A stretch of DNA of 64,000 nt from Thalassovita mangrovi (lineage in GTDB: Bacteria > Pseudomonadota > Alphaproteobacteria > Rhodobacterales > Rhodobacteraceae), in contig NZ_WWEN01000006.1 of the NCBI RefSeq assembly GCF_009857745.1, forward strand, positions 124,001 through 188,000, in the 5' to 3' direction. A program made the translations under genes and the position numbers. Each line of letters opens with the position of its first letter. Position 1 is the first letter of the stretch. The notes beneath the pieces are model-generated. The model ran no database searches and was not told where the DNA came from. It saw only the letters and a program-made list of their open reading frames with translations. This document shows, one piece after another, positions 43,980 to 52,820 of the stretch.

Positions 43980-44792
43980 TCAGAGACCGGCCTGCTGCAG
44001 CCGGCCGCCCTGACGGATCATGCGGATATCGATGGCCTTGCCGGTGCGGTCGTCGGTTTCCACGAAGACGCCCGACAGGGTCGCCTCGCCCAGGGCGGGG
44101 GTGAAGCGCGTCTTCGACATGCCGGTGACGAAACGGCGCATCGGTTCGGCCTTTTCCATGCCGATGACGCTGTCGTAATCGCCGCACATGCCGGCATCGG
44201 ACAGGTAACCGGTGCCGCCGGGCAGCACCTGCGCATCGGCGGTCGGCACGTGGGTATGGGTACCCACCACCAGGCTGGCGCGGCCGTCGCAGAAATGCCC
44301 CATGCCCACCTTTTCACTGGTCGCCTCGCAATGCATGTCGACGATCGCCGCCTGCACCGCGCCGCCCAGCACATGCTGGCGCAACGGCGCGTCGATGGCG
44401 GAAAACGGATCGTCGAAGGCGCGTTTCATGAACACGTTGCCCAGAACCTGCGCCACAAGGACCTTGCGGCCGCGATGATCGGTGAACACCCGGTAGCCGC
44501 GCCCCGGCGCGCCCTTGGCGAAATTGATCGGGCGGATGATGCGCGGCTCGGAATCGATGAATTGCAGCATGTCCTTCTGATCGAAGGCATGATCGCCCAG
44601 GGTGATGCAATCGGCCCCGGCATCCAGCAACACCTTGGCATGCCCCCCCGACAGCCCCATGCCGCCGGTGGAATTTTCGCCGTTCACCACGACGAAATCC
44701 AGCCGCCACTCGGCGCGCAGCCGCGCCAGGTTTTCGCTCACCGCGCGCCGGCCCGCGCGCCCTACAACATCGCCAAGAAATAGAAGTCTCAT
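43980..44792 (-). CDS. ymdB: YmdB-type metallophosphoesterase (TIGR00282)
   Basis: 270 residues beginning MRLLFLGDVVGRAGRRAV, with dimetal calcineurin-like motifs GDVVGR, NGENSTGGMGL (about 37-47), LGDHAFDQKD (about 67-76), DMHCEATSEKVGMGH and VGTHTHVPTAD (about 175-185). Bacillus YmdB and Deinococcus DR1281 are 2',3'-cyclic nucleotide phosphodiesterases that affect RNA turnover and biofilm decisions. Cytoplasmic. It lies downstream of the 5-formyl-THF cyclo-ligase gene on the same strand, a pairing seen in many alphaproteobacteria, with two repeat copies in between. Confidence 0.9.
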   Translation of the reverse strand: MRLLFLGDVVGRAGRRAVSENLARLRAEWRLDFVVVNGENSTGGMGLSGGHAKVLLDAGADCITLGDHAFDQKDMLQFIDSEPRIIRPINFAKGAPGRGYRVFTDHRGRKVLVAQVLGNVFMKRAFDDPFSAIDAPLRQHVLGGAVQAAIVDMHCEATSEKVGMGHFCDGRASLVVGTHTHVPTADAQVLPGGTGYLSDAGMCGDYDSVIGMEKAEPMRRFVTGMSKTRFTPALGEATLSGVFVETDDRTGKAIDIRMIRQGGRLQQAGL

Positions 44793-44847
44793 GCCCCGTG
44801 CCTAGGCCGCCGCGCGCCCGGACGCAAGTCACAGTGTGCTTACCCGG

Positions 44848-44880
44848 TTTCTTCTTGGTTCAAATACTCCCGCCGGAGGC
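44848..44880 (-). repeat. Dispersed intergenic repeat, copy D
   Basis: On the minus strand CCGGCGGGAGTATTTGAACC then AAGAAGAAA, a variant of the family tail. It faces copy B 31 bp away, so the pair forms a long imperfect inverted arrangement between the cyclo-ligase and ymdB genes. Confidence 0.6.
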
Positions 44881-44911
44881 GGTCCCGGGCCTTCCGATTG
44901 CGTCACGGTCG

Positions 44912-44964
44912 GGATTGGGGGCCAGCCCCCAAACCCCCGGGATATTTATGAACAGAAGAAGATC
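44912..44964 (+). repeat. Dispersed intergenic repeat, copy B
   Basis: 53 bp, nearly identical to copy A at 9275-9327. It touches the stop codon of the 5-formyl-THF cyclo-ligase gene (stop at 44963-44965), running opposite to that gene. Confidence 0.8.
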
Positions 44965-45520
44965 AGAGGGGCAGGATGCCCTGTTCGGTCACGATCATGT
45001 CAAGCGGCTGGTCGGTGGGTTCCAGCGGCAGCTCGTCCGCTTCCTGCGCGGCATAGGCGAAACCGACGGCCAGCACCGGGCCGTGTGCGCGCAGGAGCTC
45101 CAGCGTGCGGTCATAGAAACCGCCGCCATAGCCCAGGCGGCCGCCGCGGCGGTCGAAGGCGACCAGCGGCACGATGACGATTTCGGGGGTGAAATAATCC
45201 TCCACCGCCGGGACTTGCGCGCCGAACGGGCCTTCGGTCATCGCGCAGCCCGGTTCCCAGCGGGAAAACTTCAGCGGCAGGCCCGCGCCCTGGATCACCG
45301 GCACGCCGACCGGGCCATGGGCGGCGGCTTCCTCCATCGCGGGCAGCGGGCTGATTTCGCTGCGGATCGGCATGTAGCCGGCCAGCGGCACGCCGCGGTA
45401 GCCAGCGAGGACTTCCGACAGGAAGGACGAGCGCCCCCTCAGCCCCGCCTCATGCGCGGCCTTGCGGCGGGCCAGCGCCGCCTTGCGCGCAGCTGCTTTG
45501 CGTTCCGCCAGGCCCGTCAC
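44963..45520 (-). CDS. 5-formyltetrahydrofolate cyclo-ligase
   Basis: 185 residues starting at a GTG (VTGLAERKAAARKAALARRK) that overlaps the mgtE stop codon (GTGA). The ATP/folate-binding motif GRLGYGGGFYDRTL is at about residues 133-146, with YMPIRSEISPLP near 52. The enzyme converts 5-formyl-THF to 5,10-methenyl-THF using ATP, repairing a side product of folate metabolism. It lies directly downstream of mgtE and upstream of ymdB; the Mg-ATP link to mgtE may be coincidental. A dispersed repeat begins at its stop codon. Confidence 0.9.
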   Translation of the reverse strand: MTGLAERKAAARKAALARRKAAHEAGLRGRSSFLSEVLAGYRGVPLAGYMPIRSEISPLPAMEEAAAHGPVGVPVIQGAGLPLKFSRWEPGCAMTEGPFGAQVPAVEDYFTPEIVIVPLVAFDRRGGRLGYGGGFYDRTLELLRAHGPVLAVGFAYAAQEADELPLEPTDQPLDMIVTEQGILPL

Positions 45521-46914
45521 ATCAGCACCGAGGCGGCCAGCCCGAGGAAGGCGAAGAAACCCACCACGTCGGTCACCGTGGTCACGAAGGGGCCCGAGGC
45601 CAGCGCCGGATCGATGCCCGCCCGGTCCAGCGCCATCGGGATCACGATACCGCCCAGGGCGGCCGCGACCTGGGTGCCCAGCATCGCCAGCGCGATCACC
45701 GCCGCCAGCATCGGCACGCCGAACCAGACCGCGACGACCAGCGCCATCAGGCCGCCGAAGATCACCCCGTTCAGCGCCCCCACCGACACTTCGCGCAACA
45801 CCACCCGCGCCGCGTTCTGCGCGGTCAGGTCGCGGGTGGCCAGCGCCCGCACCGTCACCGTCATCGTCTGGGTGCCCGCATTGCCGCCCATCGAGGCGAC
45901 GATCGGCATCAGCACCGCCAGCGCCACCATCTGGTTGATGGTTTCGGCGAAGAGATCGATCACCAGCGAGGCCAGGATCGCCGTCAGCAGGTTGACGAAC
46001 AGCCACAGCGCCCGGCCCTTGGCGGCCTCGTAGATGGTGTCTGTGAGGCTCGCCTCTTCGCCCACACCGGCGAGGCGCAGGATGTCTTCTTCGTGTTCCT
46101 CATCCAGCACCGTCATCGCGTCGTCGATGGTGATGACGCCGACCAGCCGGTCGTCCTCATCCACCACCGGGGCGGAAATCAGGTGATACTGGTTGAACGC
46201 ATAGGCGACGTCGGCCTCGTCCTGCAGCACCCGGAAGACCTGGAACACGTCCTCGACGATATCGGTCAGCTTCACGCTGCGGCGCGAACTCATCAGCTTG
46301 CCCAGGGTCACGTTGCCCTTGGGATGCATGCGCGGATCGACCAGAACCACGTGATAGAACTGTTCCGGCAATTCCTCGGCCGAGCGCAGGTAATCGATCG
46401 CCTCGCCCACGGTCCAGTGGTCCGGCGCCACCACCACTTCGCGCTGCATCAGGCGCCCGGCGGAGGTTTCGGGATAGGACAGCGCCTGTTCGACCGCGAC
46501 CCGGTCGGCGTCTTCCAGCGCGTCGAGGATCGCTTCCTGCTGCGGCTCGTCGAGGTCTTCGACCAGGTCGACCACGTCGTCCGATTCCAGCTCGCGCACC
46601 GCCTCGGCCAGGACATCGGGGTGCAGCACGCCGATGATGTCCTCGCGCAGGCCCTCGTCGAGTTCCGACAGGATGTCGCCGTCGAATTCGCGGCCGTACA
46701 GCGTGACCATGCGGCGGCGGTCATAGGGGTTGAGCTGTTCCAGAAGGTCGGCGATGTCGGCCGCGTGCAGCGGCTCCATCAGTTCCAGCAGCTTGGCCTG
46801 GTCCTGGGCGTCCACCGCATATAGGATCGCGGCGATATCGCGGCGGCTCAGGGTGTAGTCGCTCTCTGACAGGCCCTCGGGATGGGTTTCGATGTGATCG
46901 ATTTGGTCGCTCAT
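45517..46914 (-). CDS. mgtE: Magnesium transporter MgtE
   Basis: 465 residues from the ATG at 46914. The N domain (about 30-140, with LLELMEPLHAADIADLLEQL) is followed by two CBS domains (about 140-270, with LVGVITIDDAMTVLDEEHEEDI) and five membrane helices (about 295-465) containing MPIVASMGGNAGTQTMTVTV, the pore-lining signature. MgtE is a Mg2+ channel gated by cytosolic Mg2+ through its N and CBS domains. It is translationally coupled to the downstream 5-formyl-THF cyclo-ligase. A longer in-frame start 48 bp upstream is unlikely. Confidence 0.95.
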   Translation of the reverse strand: MSDQIDHIETHPEGLSESDYTLSRRDIAAILYAVDAQDQAKLLELMEPLHAADIADLLEQLNPYDRRRMVTLYGREFDGDILSELDEGLREDIIGVLHPDVLAEAVRELESDDVVDLVEDLDEPQQEAILDALEDADRVAVEQALSYPETSAGRLMQREVVVAPDHWTVGEAIDYLRSAEELPEQFYHVVLVDPRMHPKGNVTLGKLMSSRRSVKLTDIVEDVFQVFRVLQDEADVAYAFNQYHLISAPVVDEDDRLVGVITIDDAMTVLDEEHEEDILRLAGVGEEASLTDTIYEAAKGRALWLFVNLLTAILASLVIDLFAETINQMVALAVLMPIVASMGGNAGTQTMTVTVRALATRDLTAQNAARVVLREVSVGALNGVIFGGLMALVVAVWFGVPMLAAVIALAMLGTQVAAALGGIVIPMALDRAGIDPALASGPFVTTVTDVVGFFAFLGLAASVLM

Positions 46915-47033
46915 GCCGCCCCCTTTCGCCCGTTTTTCTTCTCTTAGCGGAAGCTGCTTCAAGGAAACAATGGGGCATTGGTGATTTACCCTTCTTTTCG
47001 GTCAGAATAACGTGGCCGGGAAAGGATATCACC

Positions 47034-48350
47034 ATGATGCAGGACAAATTGCTGATCGGGCAGACGCTGGGCTTCGCGGGCAACCCGTTCGAGGCGGGCG
47101 TGGACGCGGCGCGCCATGACAGCCGGGGCGGCGTGCTGATCCGGGGCGGCAAGATCGCCGAAACCGGTCCGGCCGAGGCGCTGCTTGCGGCGTACCCGCA
47201 AGCGCAGGTCACCGATTACGGCGAGGGGCTGATCATGGCCGGGTTCATCGACCCGCATGTGCATTATCCGCAGACCGGGATCATCGCCAGTTGGGGCAAG
47301 CGGCTGATCGACTGGCTCAACAGCTATACCTTCCCCGAGGAAATGCGTTTCGGCGATCCCGCCTATGCGGCGGAAGTGGCCGGGCGCTACCTGGACCTGA
47401 CGCTGGCCCACGGCACGACCACGGTGGCAAGCTACTGCACCATCCATCCGGAAAGCGTCGATGCCTTCTTCACTGCCGCCCAGGCGCGCGGGCAAAGGGT
47501 GGTGGCGGGCAAGACCTGCATGGATCGCGACACCGCGCCCGAAGGGCTGCGCGACAGCGCGCAATCGGCTTATGACGACAGCAAGGCGCTGCTGGAAAAA
47601 TGGCACGGGGTGGACCGGCTGAGCTACGCGATCACGCCGCGGTTTTCACCCACTTCGACGCCGGAACAGCTCTCCGCGCTTGGCGCGCTGTGGGCCGAAA
47701 ACCCCGATTGCCTGATGCAGACGCACCTGTCGGAACAGACCGACGAAATCGCCTGGGTAAAGTCGCTTTACCCTGAGGCGCGCGATTACCTGGATACCTA
47801 TGAGGCCTTCGGGCTGCTGGGCGCGGGCGGGCTGTACGGCCACGCGATCCACCTGGAAGAGCGCGAAAAGGGCCGCTTGAAAGAGGTCGACGCCTCGCTG
47901 ATCCATTGCCCGACCTCGAACACCTTCATCGGATCGGGCCTATTCGACATGGCCGGCCTGATGGCGGCAGGGCACCGGATCGGGCTGGCCACCGATACCG
48001 GCGGCGGGTCGAGCTTTTCGATGCTGCGGACGATGGCGGCGGCTTACGAGATCGGCCAGCTGCGCCACAACCCGATCCACCCGGCGCAATTGCTGTGGCT
48101 GGCAACCGCCGGTTCGGCGCGCAGCCTGCGGATGGAGGACAAGATCGGCAACCTGGCCCCGGGGATGGAGGCCGACCTGGTGGTGCTGGATCTGCAATCC
48201 ACCGCCGATATCGCGCAGCGCGCGGTGCGCGCGGATGACATCTGGGAAGCGGTGTTCCCCACCATCATGATGGGCGACGACCGGGCGGTGACGGCAACCT
48301 GGGTCGCCGGAAATCAGACGCAGGGACCGGCCAGCGTCATCACCCAGTAA
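47034..48350 (+). CDS. guaD: Guanine deaminase
   Basis: 438 residues of the amidohydrolase superfamily. The metal-binding HxH is in FIDPHVHYPQTGII (about residues 70-83), with MQTHLSEQTDEI (about 225-236), GHAIHLEE (about 266-273) and the metal/active-site Asp in LATDTGGGSSFSML (about 319-332). It converts guanine to xanthine and ammonia. The ATG pair at 47034/47037 follows GGAAAGGA. Divergent from mgtE. It overlaps the convergent CAP-domain gene by 37 bp at the 3' end. An 8-oxoguanine deaminase-like gene lies just beyond, so this is a purine-deamination neighbourhood. Confidence 0.93.
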   Translation: MMQDKLLIGQTLGFAGNPFEAGVDAARHDSRGGVLIRGGKIAETGPAEALLAAYPQAQVTDYGEGLIMAGFIDPHVHYPQTGIIASWGKRLIDWLNSYTFPEEMRFGDPAYAAEVAGRYLDLTLAHGTTTVASYCTIHPESVDAFFTAAQARGQRVVAGKTCMDRDTAPEGLRDSAQSAYDDSKALLEKWHGVDRLSYAITPRFSPTSTPEQLSALGALWAENPDCLMQTHLSEQTDEIAWVKSLYPEARDYLDTYEAFGLLGAGGLYGHAIHLEEREKGRLKEVDASLIHCPTSNTFIGSGLFDMAGLMAAGHRIGLATDTGGGSSFSMLRTMAAAYEIGQLRHNPIHPAQLLWLATAGSARSLRMEDKIGNLAPGMEADLVVLDLQSTADIAQRAVRADDIWEAVFPTIMMGDDRAVTATWVAGNQTQGPASVITQ

Positions 48351-48793
48351 CCGTTGACCTTGCTGATGCCGAACCGGGTGTATTTCCGGTTCAGCATGTT
48401 CTTGCGATGCCCGGCGGACTCCATCCAGCCCGCGATGACCCGTTCCGGCGTGCGGTAGCCCTTGGCAAGGTTTTCCGCCGTCGAGGCGCGGCAATAACCC
48501 GCCGCGGTGATACGGTCGACATGGGTACGGCCCTCAGGGCTTTGATGGGCGAAATAATCGCGCCGGTCCATGTCGCGGGCATGCGACGCCGCCGCGCTGT
48601 TCAGCTTGGCATCCGGTGTCAGCGGCCCCAGCCCACGCTTGGTCCGTTCCGCGTTCAAAAGCGAGGTGATCGCGGACTGGACGGAGGTGCCGGCGGCCAT
48701 CGCACTGCCCCCCTGCCCCATCGTCAATGCGGGCGCGCCGCTTGCCAAGACTGCGGCAAGCACCAACGCCGCGAATGATTTACCCCGAAACAT
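48314..48793 (-). CDS. Exported CAP-domain (SCP/PR1-like) protein
   Basis: 159 residues. A signal peptide (about 1-24) is followed by a CAP domain: ITSLLNAERTKRGLGPLTPD, AAASHARDMDRRDYFAHQSP with the conserved HxR..F..H pattern, AENLAKGYRTPERVIAGWME, and SAGHRKNMLNRKYTRFGIS. Bacterial CAP proteins are secreted or periplasmic and may bind lipids or cleave peptides; no function is assigned. Its last 12 codons overlap the end of guaD in antisense. It is followed (on its own strand, upstream) by the 8-oxoguanine deaminase gene 12 bp away. Confidence 0.88.
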   Translation of the reverse strand: MFRGKSFAALVLAAVLASGAPALTMGQGGSAMAAGTSVQSAITSLLNAERTKRGLGPLTPDAKLNSAAASHARDMDRRDYFAHQSPEGRTHVDRITAAGYCRASTAENLAKGYRTPERVIAGWMESAGHRKNMLNRKYTRFGISKVNGYWVMTLAGPCV

Positions 48794-48805
48794 ACCGGTT
48801 CCTTC

Positions 48806-50140
48806 TCAAGCCATCAGCCTGGACACTAACCGGTGCTGGGCGGCAATCACACTATCCAATTGGATGGTAAGCAAATCCCCGCCGCGCACCACCTGGCGCG
48901 CCTCGACGAACAGGTCGCGCACCTTCACCGGCCCGGCCAGAAGCAACGCCGCCGGGTCCCAGCTGCCGGCGCTTTCGATGCCGGTGACGTCCCAGATCGC
49001 GATATCGGCTCGCTTGCCGGTTGCGATCCTTCCGCAATCGGGCCGGTTCAGCACGTCGGCGCCGCCGCGGGTGGCGATTTCCAGCGCCTCGCGGGCGCTC
49101 ATCGCGTCGGCGCCTTTCGCCACGCGCTGCAACAGCATTGCCTGGCGCGCCTCGGCGGCCAGATTGCCGCTGTCGTTGCTGGCCGACCCGTCGACGCCCA
49201 GCCCCACCTTGACCCCGGCGTCGCGCATCGCCCGCACCGGCGCGATGCCGGACCCGAGGCGGCAATTGGAACAGGGGCAATGGGCCACGCCGGTACGGGA
49301 ACGGGCGAAAAGATCGATCTCCTGCCCGTCGAGTTTGACGCAATGGGCATGCCAGACATCCGATCCGGTCCAGCCCAGATCCTCGGCATATTGCCCCGGG
49401 CGGCAGCCGAACTTTTCCAGGCTGTAGGCGATGTCTTCGTCATTTTCCGCCAGATGGGTATGCAGCATCACACCCTTGTCGCGCGCCAGCAGCGCCGCGT
49501 CGCGCATCAATTCGCGGCTGACCGAAAACGGCGAACAGGGGGCGACGCCGACCCGACACATCGACCCTTCGGATGCGTCGTGAAACCGGTCGATGACGCG
49601 GATGCAGTCGTTGAGGATATCCGCCTCGCGCTCCACCAGGCTGTCGGGCGGCAAGCCGCCATCGCTTTCGCCGATGCTCATCGACCCGCGGGTCGGGTGG
49701 AAGCGCAGCCCGATTTCCGCCGCCGCCTCGATCGTGTCGTCGAGCCGCGCGCCGTTGGGATAGAGATACAGGTGGTCGGAGCTGAGCGTGCAGCCCGACA
49801 ACGCCAGTTCGGCCAGCCCGATCAGCGCCGAAATGCGCATTTCCTCGGGCCCGAAGCGGGACCAGATCGGGTAGAGCGTCTGCAACCAGCCGAACAGCAG
49901 CGCGTCCTGCCCGCCCGGCACCGCGCGGGTCAGCGTCTGGTAAAGGTGGTGATGGGTATTCACCAATCCCGGCGTCACCACGCAGCCGGTGGCCAGCACC
50001 ACCTCGCCGCGCTCCGGCAGGTGGTGGCCAATCTCGGCGATGACACCGTTTTTCAGGTGAATATCAGCGCCGTGCAATTCGCGGCGGTCGTCATCCATGG
50101 TCAGGATGGTATCGGCGTTCTTGATGGTGAATTCGGTCAT
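48806..50140 (-). CDS. 8-oxoguanine deaminase-like amidohydrolase (AtzA/TrzN family)
   Basis: 444 residues from the ATG at 50140. The metal HxH is in VNTHHHLYQTLTRA (about residues 60-73), with MLHTHLAEND (about 225-234), WHAHCVKLD (about 262-270) and the catalytic-metal Asp in LGVDGSASNDSGNL (about 311-324). The SCTLSSDH-like segment and CNxRLGSGIAP match the 8-oxoguanine deaminase subgroup, which turns 8-oxoguanine into uric acid. Cytoplasmic. Isocytosine or triazine substrates cannot be excluded. It is 12 bp upstream of the CAP gene. Confidence 0.8.
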   Translation of the reverse strand: MTEFTIKNADTILTMDDDRRELHGADIHLKNGVIAEIGHHLPERGEVVLATGCVVTPGLVNTHHHLYQTLTRAVPGGQDALLFGWLQTLYPIWSRFGPEEMRISALIGLAELALSGCTLSSDHLYLYPNGARLDDTIEAAAEIGLRFHPTRGSMSIGESDGGLPPDSLVEREADILNDCIRVIDRFHDASEGSMCRVGVAPCSPFSVSRELMRDAALLARDKGVMLHTHLAENDEDIAYSLEKFGCRPGQYAEDLGWTGSDVWHAHCVKLDGQEIDLFARSRTGVAHCPCSNCRLGSGIAPVRAMRDAGVKVGLGVDGSASNDSGNLAAEARQAMLLQRVAKGADAMSAREALEIATRGGADVLNRPDCGRIATGKRADIAIWDVTGIESAGSWDPAALLLAGPVKVRDLFVEARQVVRGGDLLTIQLDSVIAAQHRLVSRLMA

Positions 50141-50246
50141 GTAAGCCCCACACACAATTTGGCCCCTTTCGGATGTGTGTGGAACATGCGCGACAGAAAG
50201 GGGCGAAGGACTCGCGCAGCGCCCCTAAATTGCCATACGGCGCGGA

Positions 50247-51053
50247 TTAATCAAGCGGCACGCGGGACAGGATTTCCAGCGCCTCTTCGTGCTGCTGCTT
50301 GGAGGCCGCGGCGAGCACCCGACCACCCTGATGCGCCGGGCCGCCCTGCCAGTCGGTGACGATGCCGCCTGCGGCCTCGATCACCGCGATCGGGGCCTGG
50401 ATGTCGTAATTCGAAAGCCCCGCCTCGATCACCAGATCGACCTGCCCGGCGGCGACAAGCGCGTAGGCATAGCAATCCATGCCGTAGCGGGTCAGCCGCG
50501 CCTGGCTGGCAACCTGCTGAAACCCCTTCATTTCCGCGGGCGTGCCAACCTCGGGGAAGGTGGTGAACAGGATCGATTCCGACAGCGGGCGATCCGGCCG
50601 CGCTACCAGATCCACGGGGCCGTGCGGCCCCGTCATCCGGGACAGACCGAAACCGCCCTCGAAGCGTTCGCCGGTATAGGGTTGGTCGATCAGCCCGTAG
50701 ATCGGGCCGCTGTCGTCCGACACCGCGATCAGAACGCCCCATGTCGGCGTGCCGCTCATGAAGCCCCGGGTGCCGTCGATCGGATCGATCACCCAGGACA
50801 GCCCGCTGCTGCCCTGCGTGGTGCCAAATTCCTCGCCGACGATGGTGTCGTTGGGGCGGCGTTCGGCCAGGATCGCGCGCATCGCCTGTTCGGCGGCGCG
50901 GTCGGCCTCGGTCACCGGGTCGAACCCGGCCGCGTGTTTGTTATCCGCGCTCAGCCCGGGCGACCGGAAATAGGGAAGAATCACCTCACGCGCGGCATCG
51001 GCCAACGCGTGAGCGGTTTCGATCATGCTTTTCGCATCCAGAATGTCAGCCAT
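50247..51053 (-). CDS. hisN: Inositol monophosphatase-family histidinol-phosphatase
   Basis: 268 residues of the lithium-sensitive IMPase fold. Metal-binding motifs are GEEFGT (about 71-76), WVIDPIDGTRGFMSG (about 85-99, the DPIDGT signature) and the C-terminal Asp in NYDIQAPIAVIEAAGG (about 213-228). The subgroup with RGFMSGTPTWG and LIDQPYTGERF matches HisN-type histidinol-phosphate phosphatases of alphaproteobacteria, the ninth step of histidine synthesis; a fructose-1,6-bisphosphate or inositol-1-phosphate substrate is an alternative. Start at 51053; an upstream in-frame codon at 51068 is less likely. Confidence 0.85.
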   Translation of the reverse strand: MADILDAKSMIETAHALADAAREVILPYFRSPGLSADNKHAAGFDPVTEADRAAEQAMRAILAERRPNDTIVGEEFGTTQGSSGLSWVIDPIDGTRGFMSGTPTWGVLIAVSDDSGPIYGLIDQPYTGERFEGGFGLSRMTGPHGPVDLVARPDRPLSESILFTTFPEVGTPAEMKGFQQVASQARLTRYGMDCYAYALVAAGQVDLVIEAGLSNYDIQAPIAVIEAAGGIVTDWQGGPAHQGGRVLAAASKQQHEEALEILSRVPLD

Positions 51054-51103
51054 GTGTTCCCCGCGCAAATTTGGCGCATGGGTAACTCAGGTCCCGGCGG
51101 CAC

Positions 51104-51475
51104 TCAAGCCACGTCGGACAGGCAGCGCGCCAATTCGAACAGGTGTTTACGCTGCTGTTCCGGGATTGCGTAATAGCTGCGCACCAGGTCCAGGGCTTCC
51201 TTGTCGGCGATCAGGTCGGACGGGTATATCTTGGCAACCTCGCCCTCGCCCTCATCGTCTTCGAGACCGGCGAAGAAAAAGCCCACCTCGACATCCAAAG
51301 CATCGGCGATATCCCAAAGACGGGAGGCGCTGACCCTGTTGGTGCCCGTTTCGTATTTCTGAATCTGTTGAAATTTGATTCCAACTTTTTCCGCCAATTG
51401 CTGCTGGGTCATGCCGACCAGCCACCGGCGGTGCCGAATGCGTTTACCAACATGCACATCCACAGGGTGTGCCAT
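51104..51475 (-). CDS. XRE-family transcriptional regulator
   Basis: 123 residues. The helix-turn-helix lies at about residues 9-65 (RIRHRRWLVGMTQQQLAEKV, then GIKFQQIQKYETGTNRVSAS). The acidic tail EDDEGEGEVAKIYPSDL is followed by a helical C-terminal part ending LFELARCLSDVA, which fits dimeric regulators of this Rhodobacteraceae type. Strong AAGGAG ribosome site. Target genes unknown; the divergent quinone oxidoreductase gene with a perfect inverted repeat in its promoter region is a candidate. Confidence 0.87.
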   Translation of the reverse strand: MAHPVDVHVGKRIRHRRWLVGMTQQQLAEKVGIKFQQIQKYETGTNRVSASRLWDIADALDVEVGFFFAGLEDDEGEGEVAKIYPSDLIADKEALDLVRSYYAIPEQQRKHLFELARCLSDVA

Positions 51476-51626
51476 AAAGCGACTCCTTCATACCGTTCCG
51501 ATCACCAAACTTTTTCCGCCCCGTGCCGAACACAGACGCTTCCCAAAGGATTGTTGGGCTTATAATTAACTACGACTGTAGCGAAATTTGCCTTTCGATC
51601 AAGGAAAAACACACTCAAAGGGGGAA

Positions 51627-51642
51627 GTTTTCACCTGAAAAC
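51627..51642. promoter_or_regulatory. Inverted repeat between XRE gene and quinone oxidoreductase
   Basis: GTTTTCA-CC-TGAAAAC, a perfect 7-bp inverted repeat, in the 269-bp AT-richer divergent intergenic region. A candidate operator for the XRE protein or another factor. Confidence 0.5.
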
Positions 51643-51744
51643 ACAATCTTAGCGACACATTTTCCAAGTCCCCACAAATGCAGAAAAGCTTATTTGACTT
51701 GGTGTTTCGCCCTTCCCCACAAGGTCCGCAAACGGAGGAGACCG

Positions 51745-52704
51745 ATGAAAGCCTACCACATCCCGGAGCCCGGCGCAGAGCCGCGCCTGTGCAGTTTGGC
51801 GGACCCGATACCCGTAAAAGGCGAAGCGCTGGTGCGAATCATGGCCTGTGGGCTGAACTTTGCCGACCTTCTTATGATCAAAGGAAAATACCAGGACACG
51901 CCGCAAGCTCCCTTCACGCTGGGGTTGGAAATGGCCGGGGTGGTCGAAGCCCTGGGACCGGACACCGACGGCCCCGCGCCGGGGACCCGGGTGGCGATCT
52001 ATAGCGGCCAGGGCGGGCTGGCGGAGCGGGGCGCCTTCCCGGTCGAACGGATGGTGGAAATCCCCGACAGCATGAGCTTCGAAGACGCCGCCGCCTTCCA
52101 GATCGCCTATGGCACCAGCCACGTCGCGCTGGAACACCGGGCGCGGATGAAACCGGGCGAAACGCTTCTGGTGCTGGGCGCGGCGGGCGGTGTCGGGCTG
52201 ACGGCGGTGGAAATCGGCAAGCTGATGGGCGCGAAGGTGATCGCCTGCGCCCGCGGCGCCAACAAGCTGGAAGCCGCGAAAGCCGCCGGGGCCGATCACC
52301 TGATCGACGCGACAACCCAGGACATCCGCCAAGAGGTCAAGGCGCTTGGCGGCGCCGACGTGGTCTATGACCCGGTGGGCGGCGAACAATGGCAGGCGGC
52401 CTTCCGCGCCTGCAAGCCCGAGGCCCGACTGATCCCGATCGGATTCGCCAGCGGCGAGGTGCCGCAAATCCCGGCCAACCACCTGCTGGTCAAGAACCTC
52501 ACCGTGCTGGGGCTCTATTGGGGCGGCTACCTGAAATTCCGCCCCGACGTGCTGACCAGCAGCATGAAGACGCTGCTGCACTGGTACGCTGAGGGCAAGC
52601 TGAAACCCCATGTCAGCCATGCGCTGCCGCTCGAACAGGCGGCAGAGGGGCTGGACCTGCTGCGCTCGCGCAAATCCACCGGCAAGGTGGTGATCACGCC
52701 ATAG
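51745..52704 (+). CDS. NADPH:quinone oxidoreductase family protein (zinc-independent MDR)
   Basis: 319 residues of the medium-chain dehydrogenase/reductase superfamily. The N-terminal catalytic domain has CGLNFADLLMIKGKYQ and GLEMAGVVEALG; the Rossmann fold has LVLGAAGGVGLTAVEIGKLM (about residues 144-163) with the GAAGGVG nucleotide loop. Zinc-binding cysteines are missing, as in QOR. Such enzymes reduce quinones or enones, or act as crotonyl-CoA carboxylase relatives. It starts at 51745, after a GGAGGAG ribosome site; a longer frame upstream is noncoding. Function in the cell unknown. Confidence 0.88.
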   Translation: MKAYHIPEPGAEPRLCSLADPIPVKGEALVRIMACGLNFADLLMIKGKYQDTPQAPFTLGLEMAGVVEALGPDTDGPAPGTRVAIYSGQGGLAERGAFPVERMVEIPDSMSFEDAAAFQIAYGTSHVALEHRARMKPGETLLVLGAAGGVGLTAVEIGKLMGAKVIACARGANKLEAAKAAGADHLIDATTQDIRQEVKALGGADVVYDPVGGEQWQAAFRACKPEARLIPIGFASGEVPQIPANHLLVKNLTVLGLYWGGYLKFRPDVLTSSMKTLLHWYAEGKLKPHVSHALPLEQAAEGLDLLRSRKSTGKVVITP

Positions 52705-52820
52705 GTCGGGGTCCGGGAAGGCGGGATTTCCTCGGAACCACCGAAGCGCGGCAATGAGCCCTTATTGACTTGTTTTTCCATTCGCAGCGAAGGGCTGCTT
52801 TAGATCGCAAAGAGAGGTGA

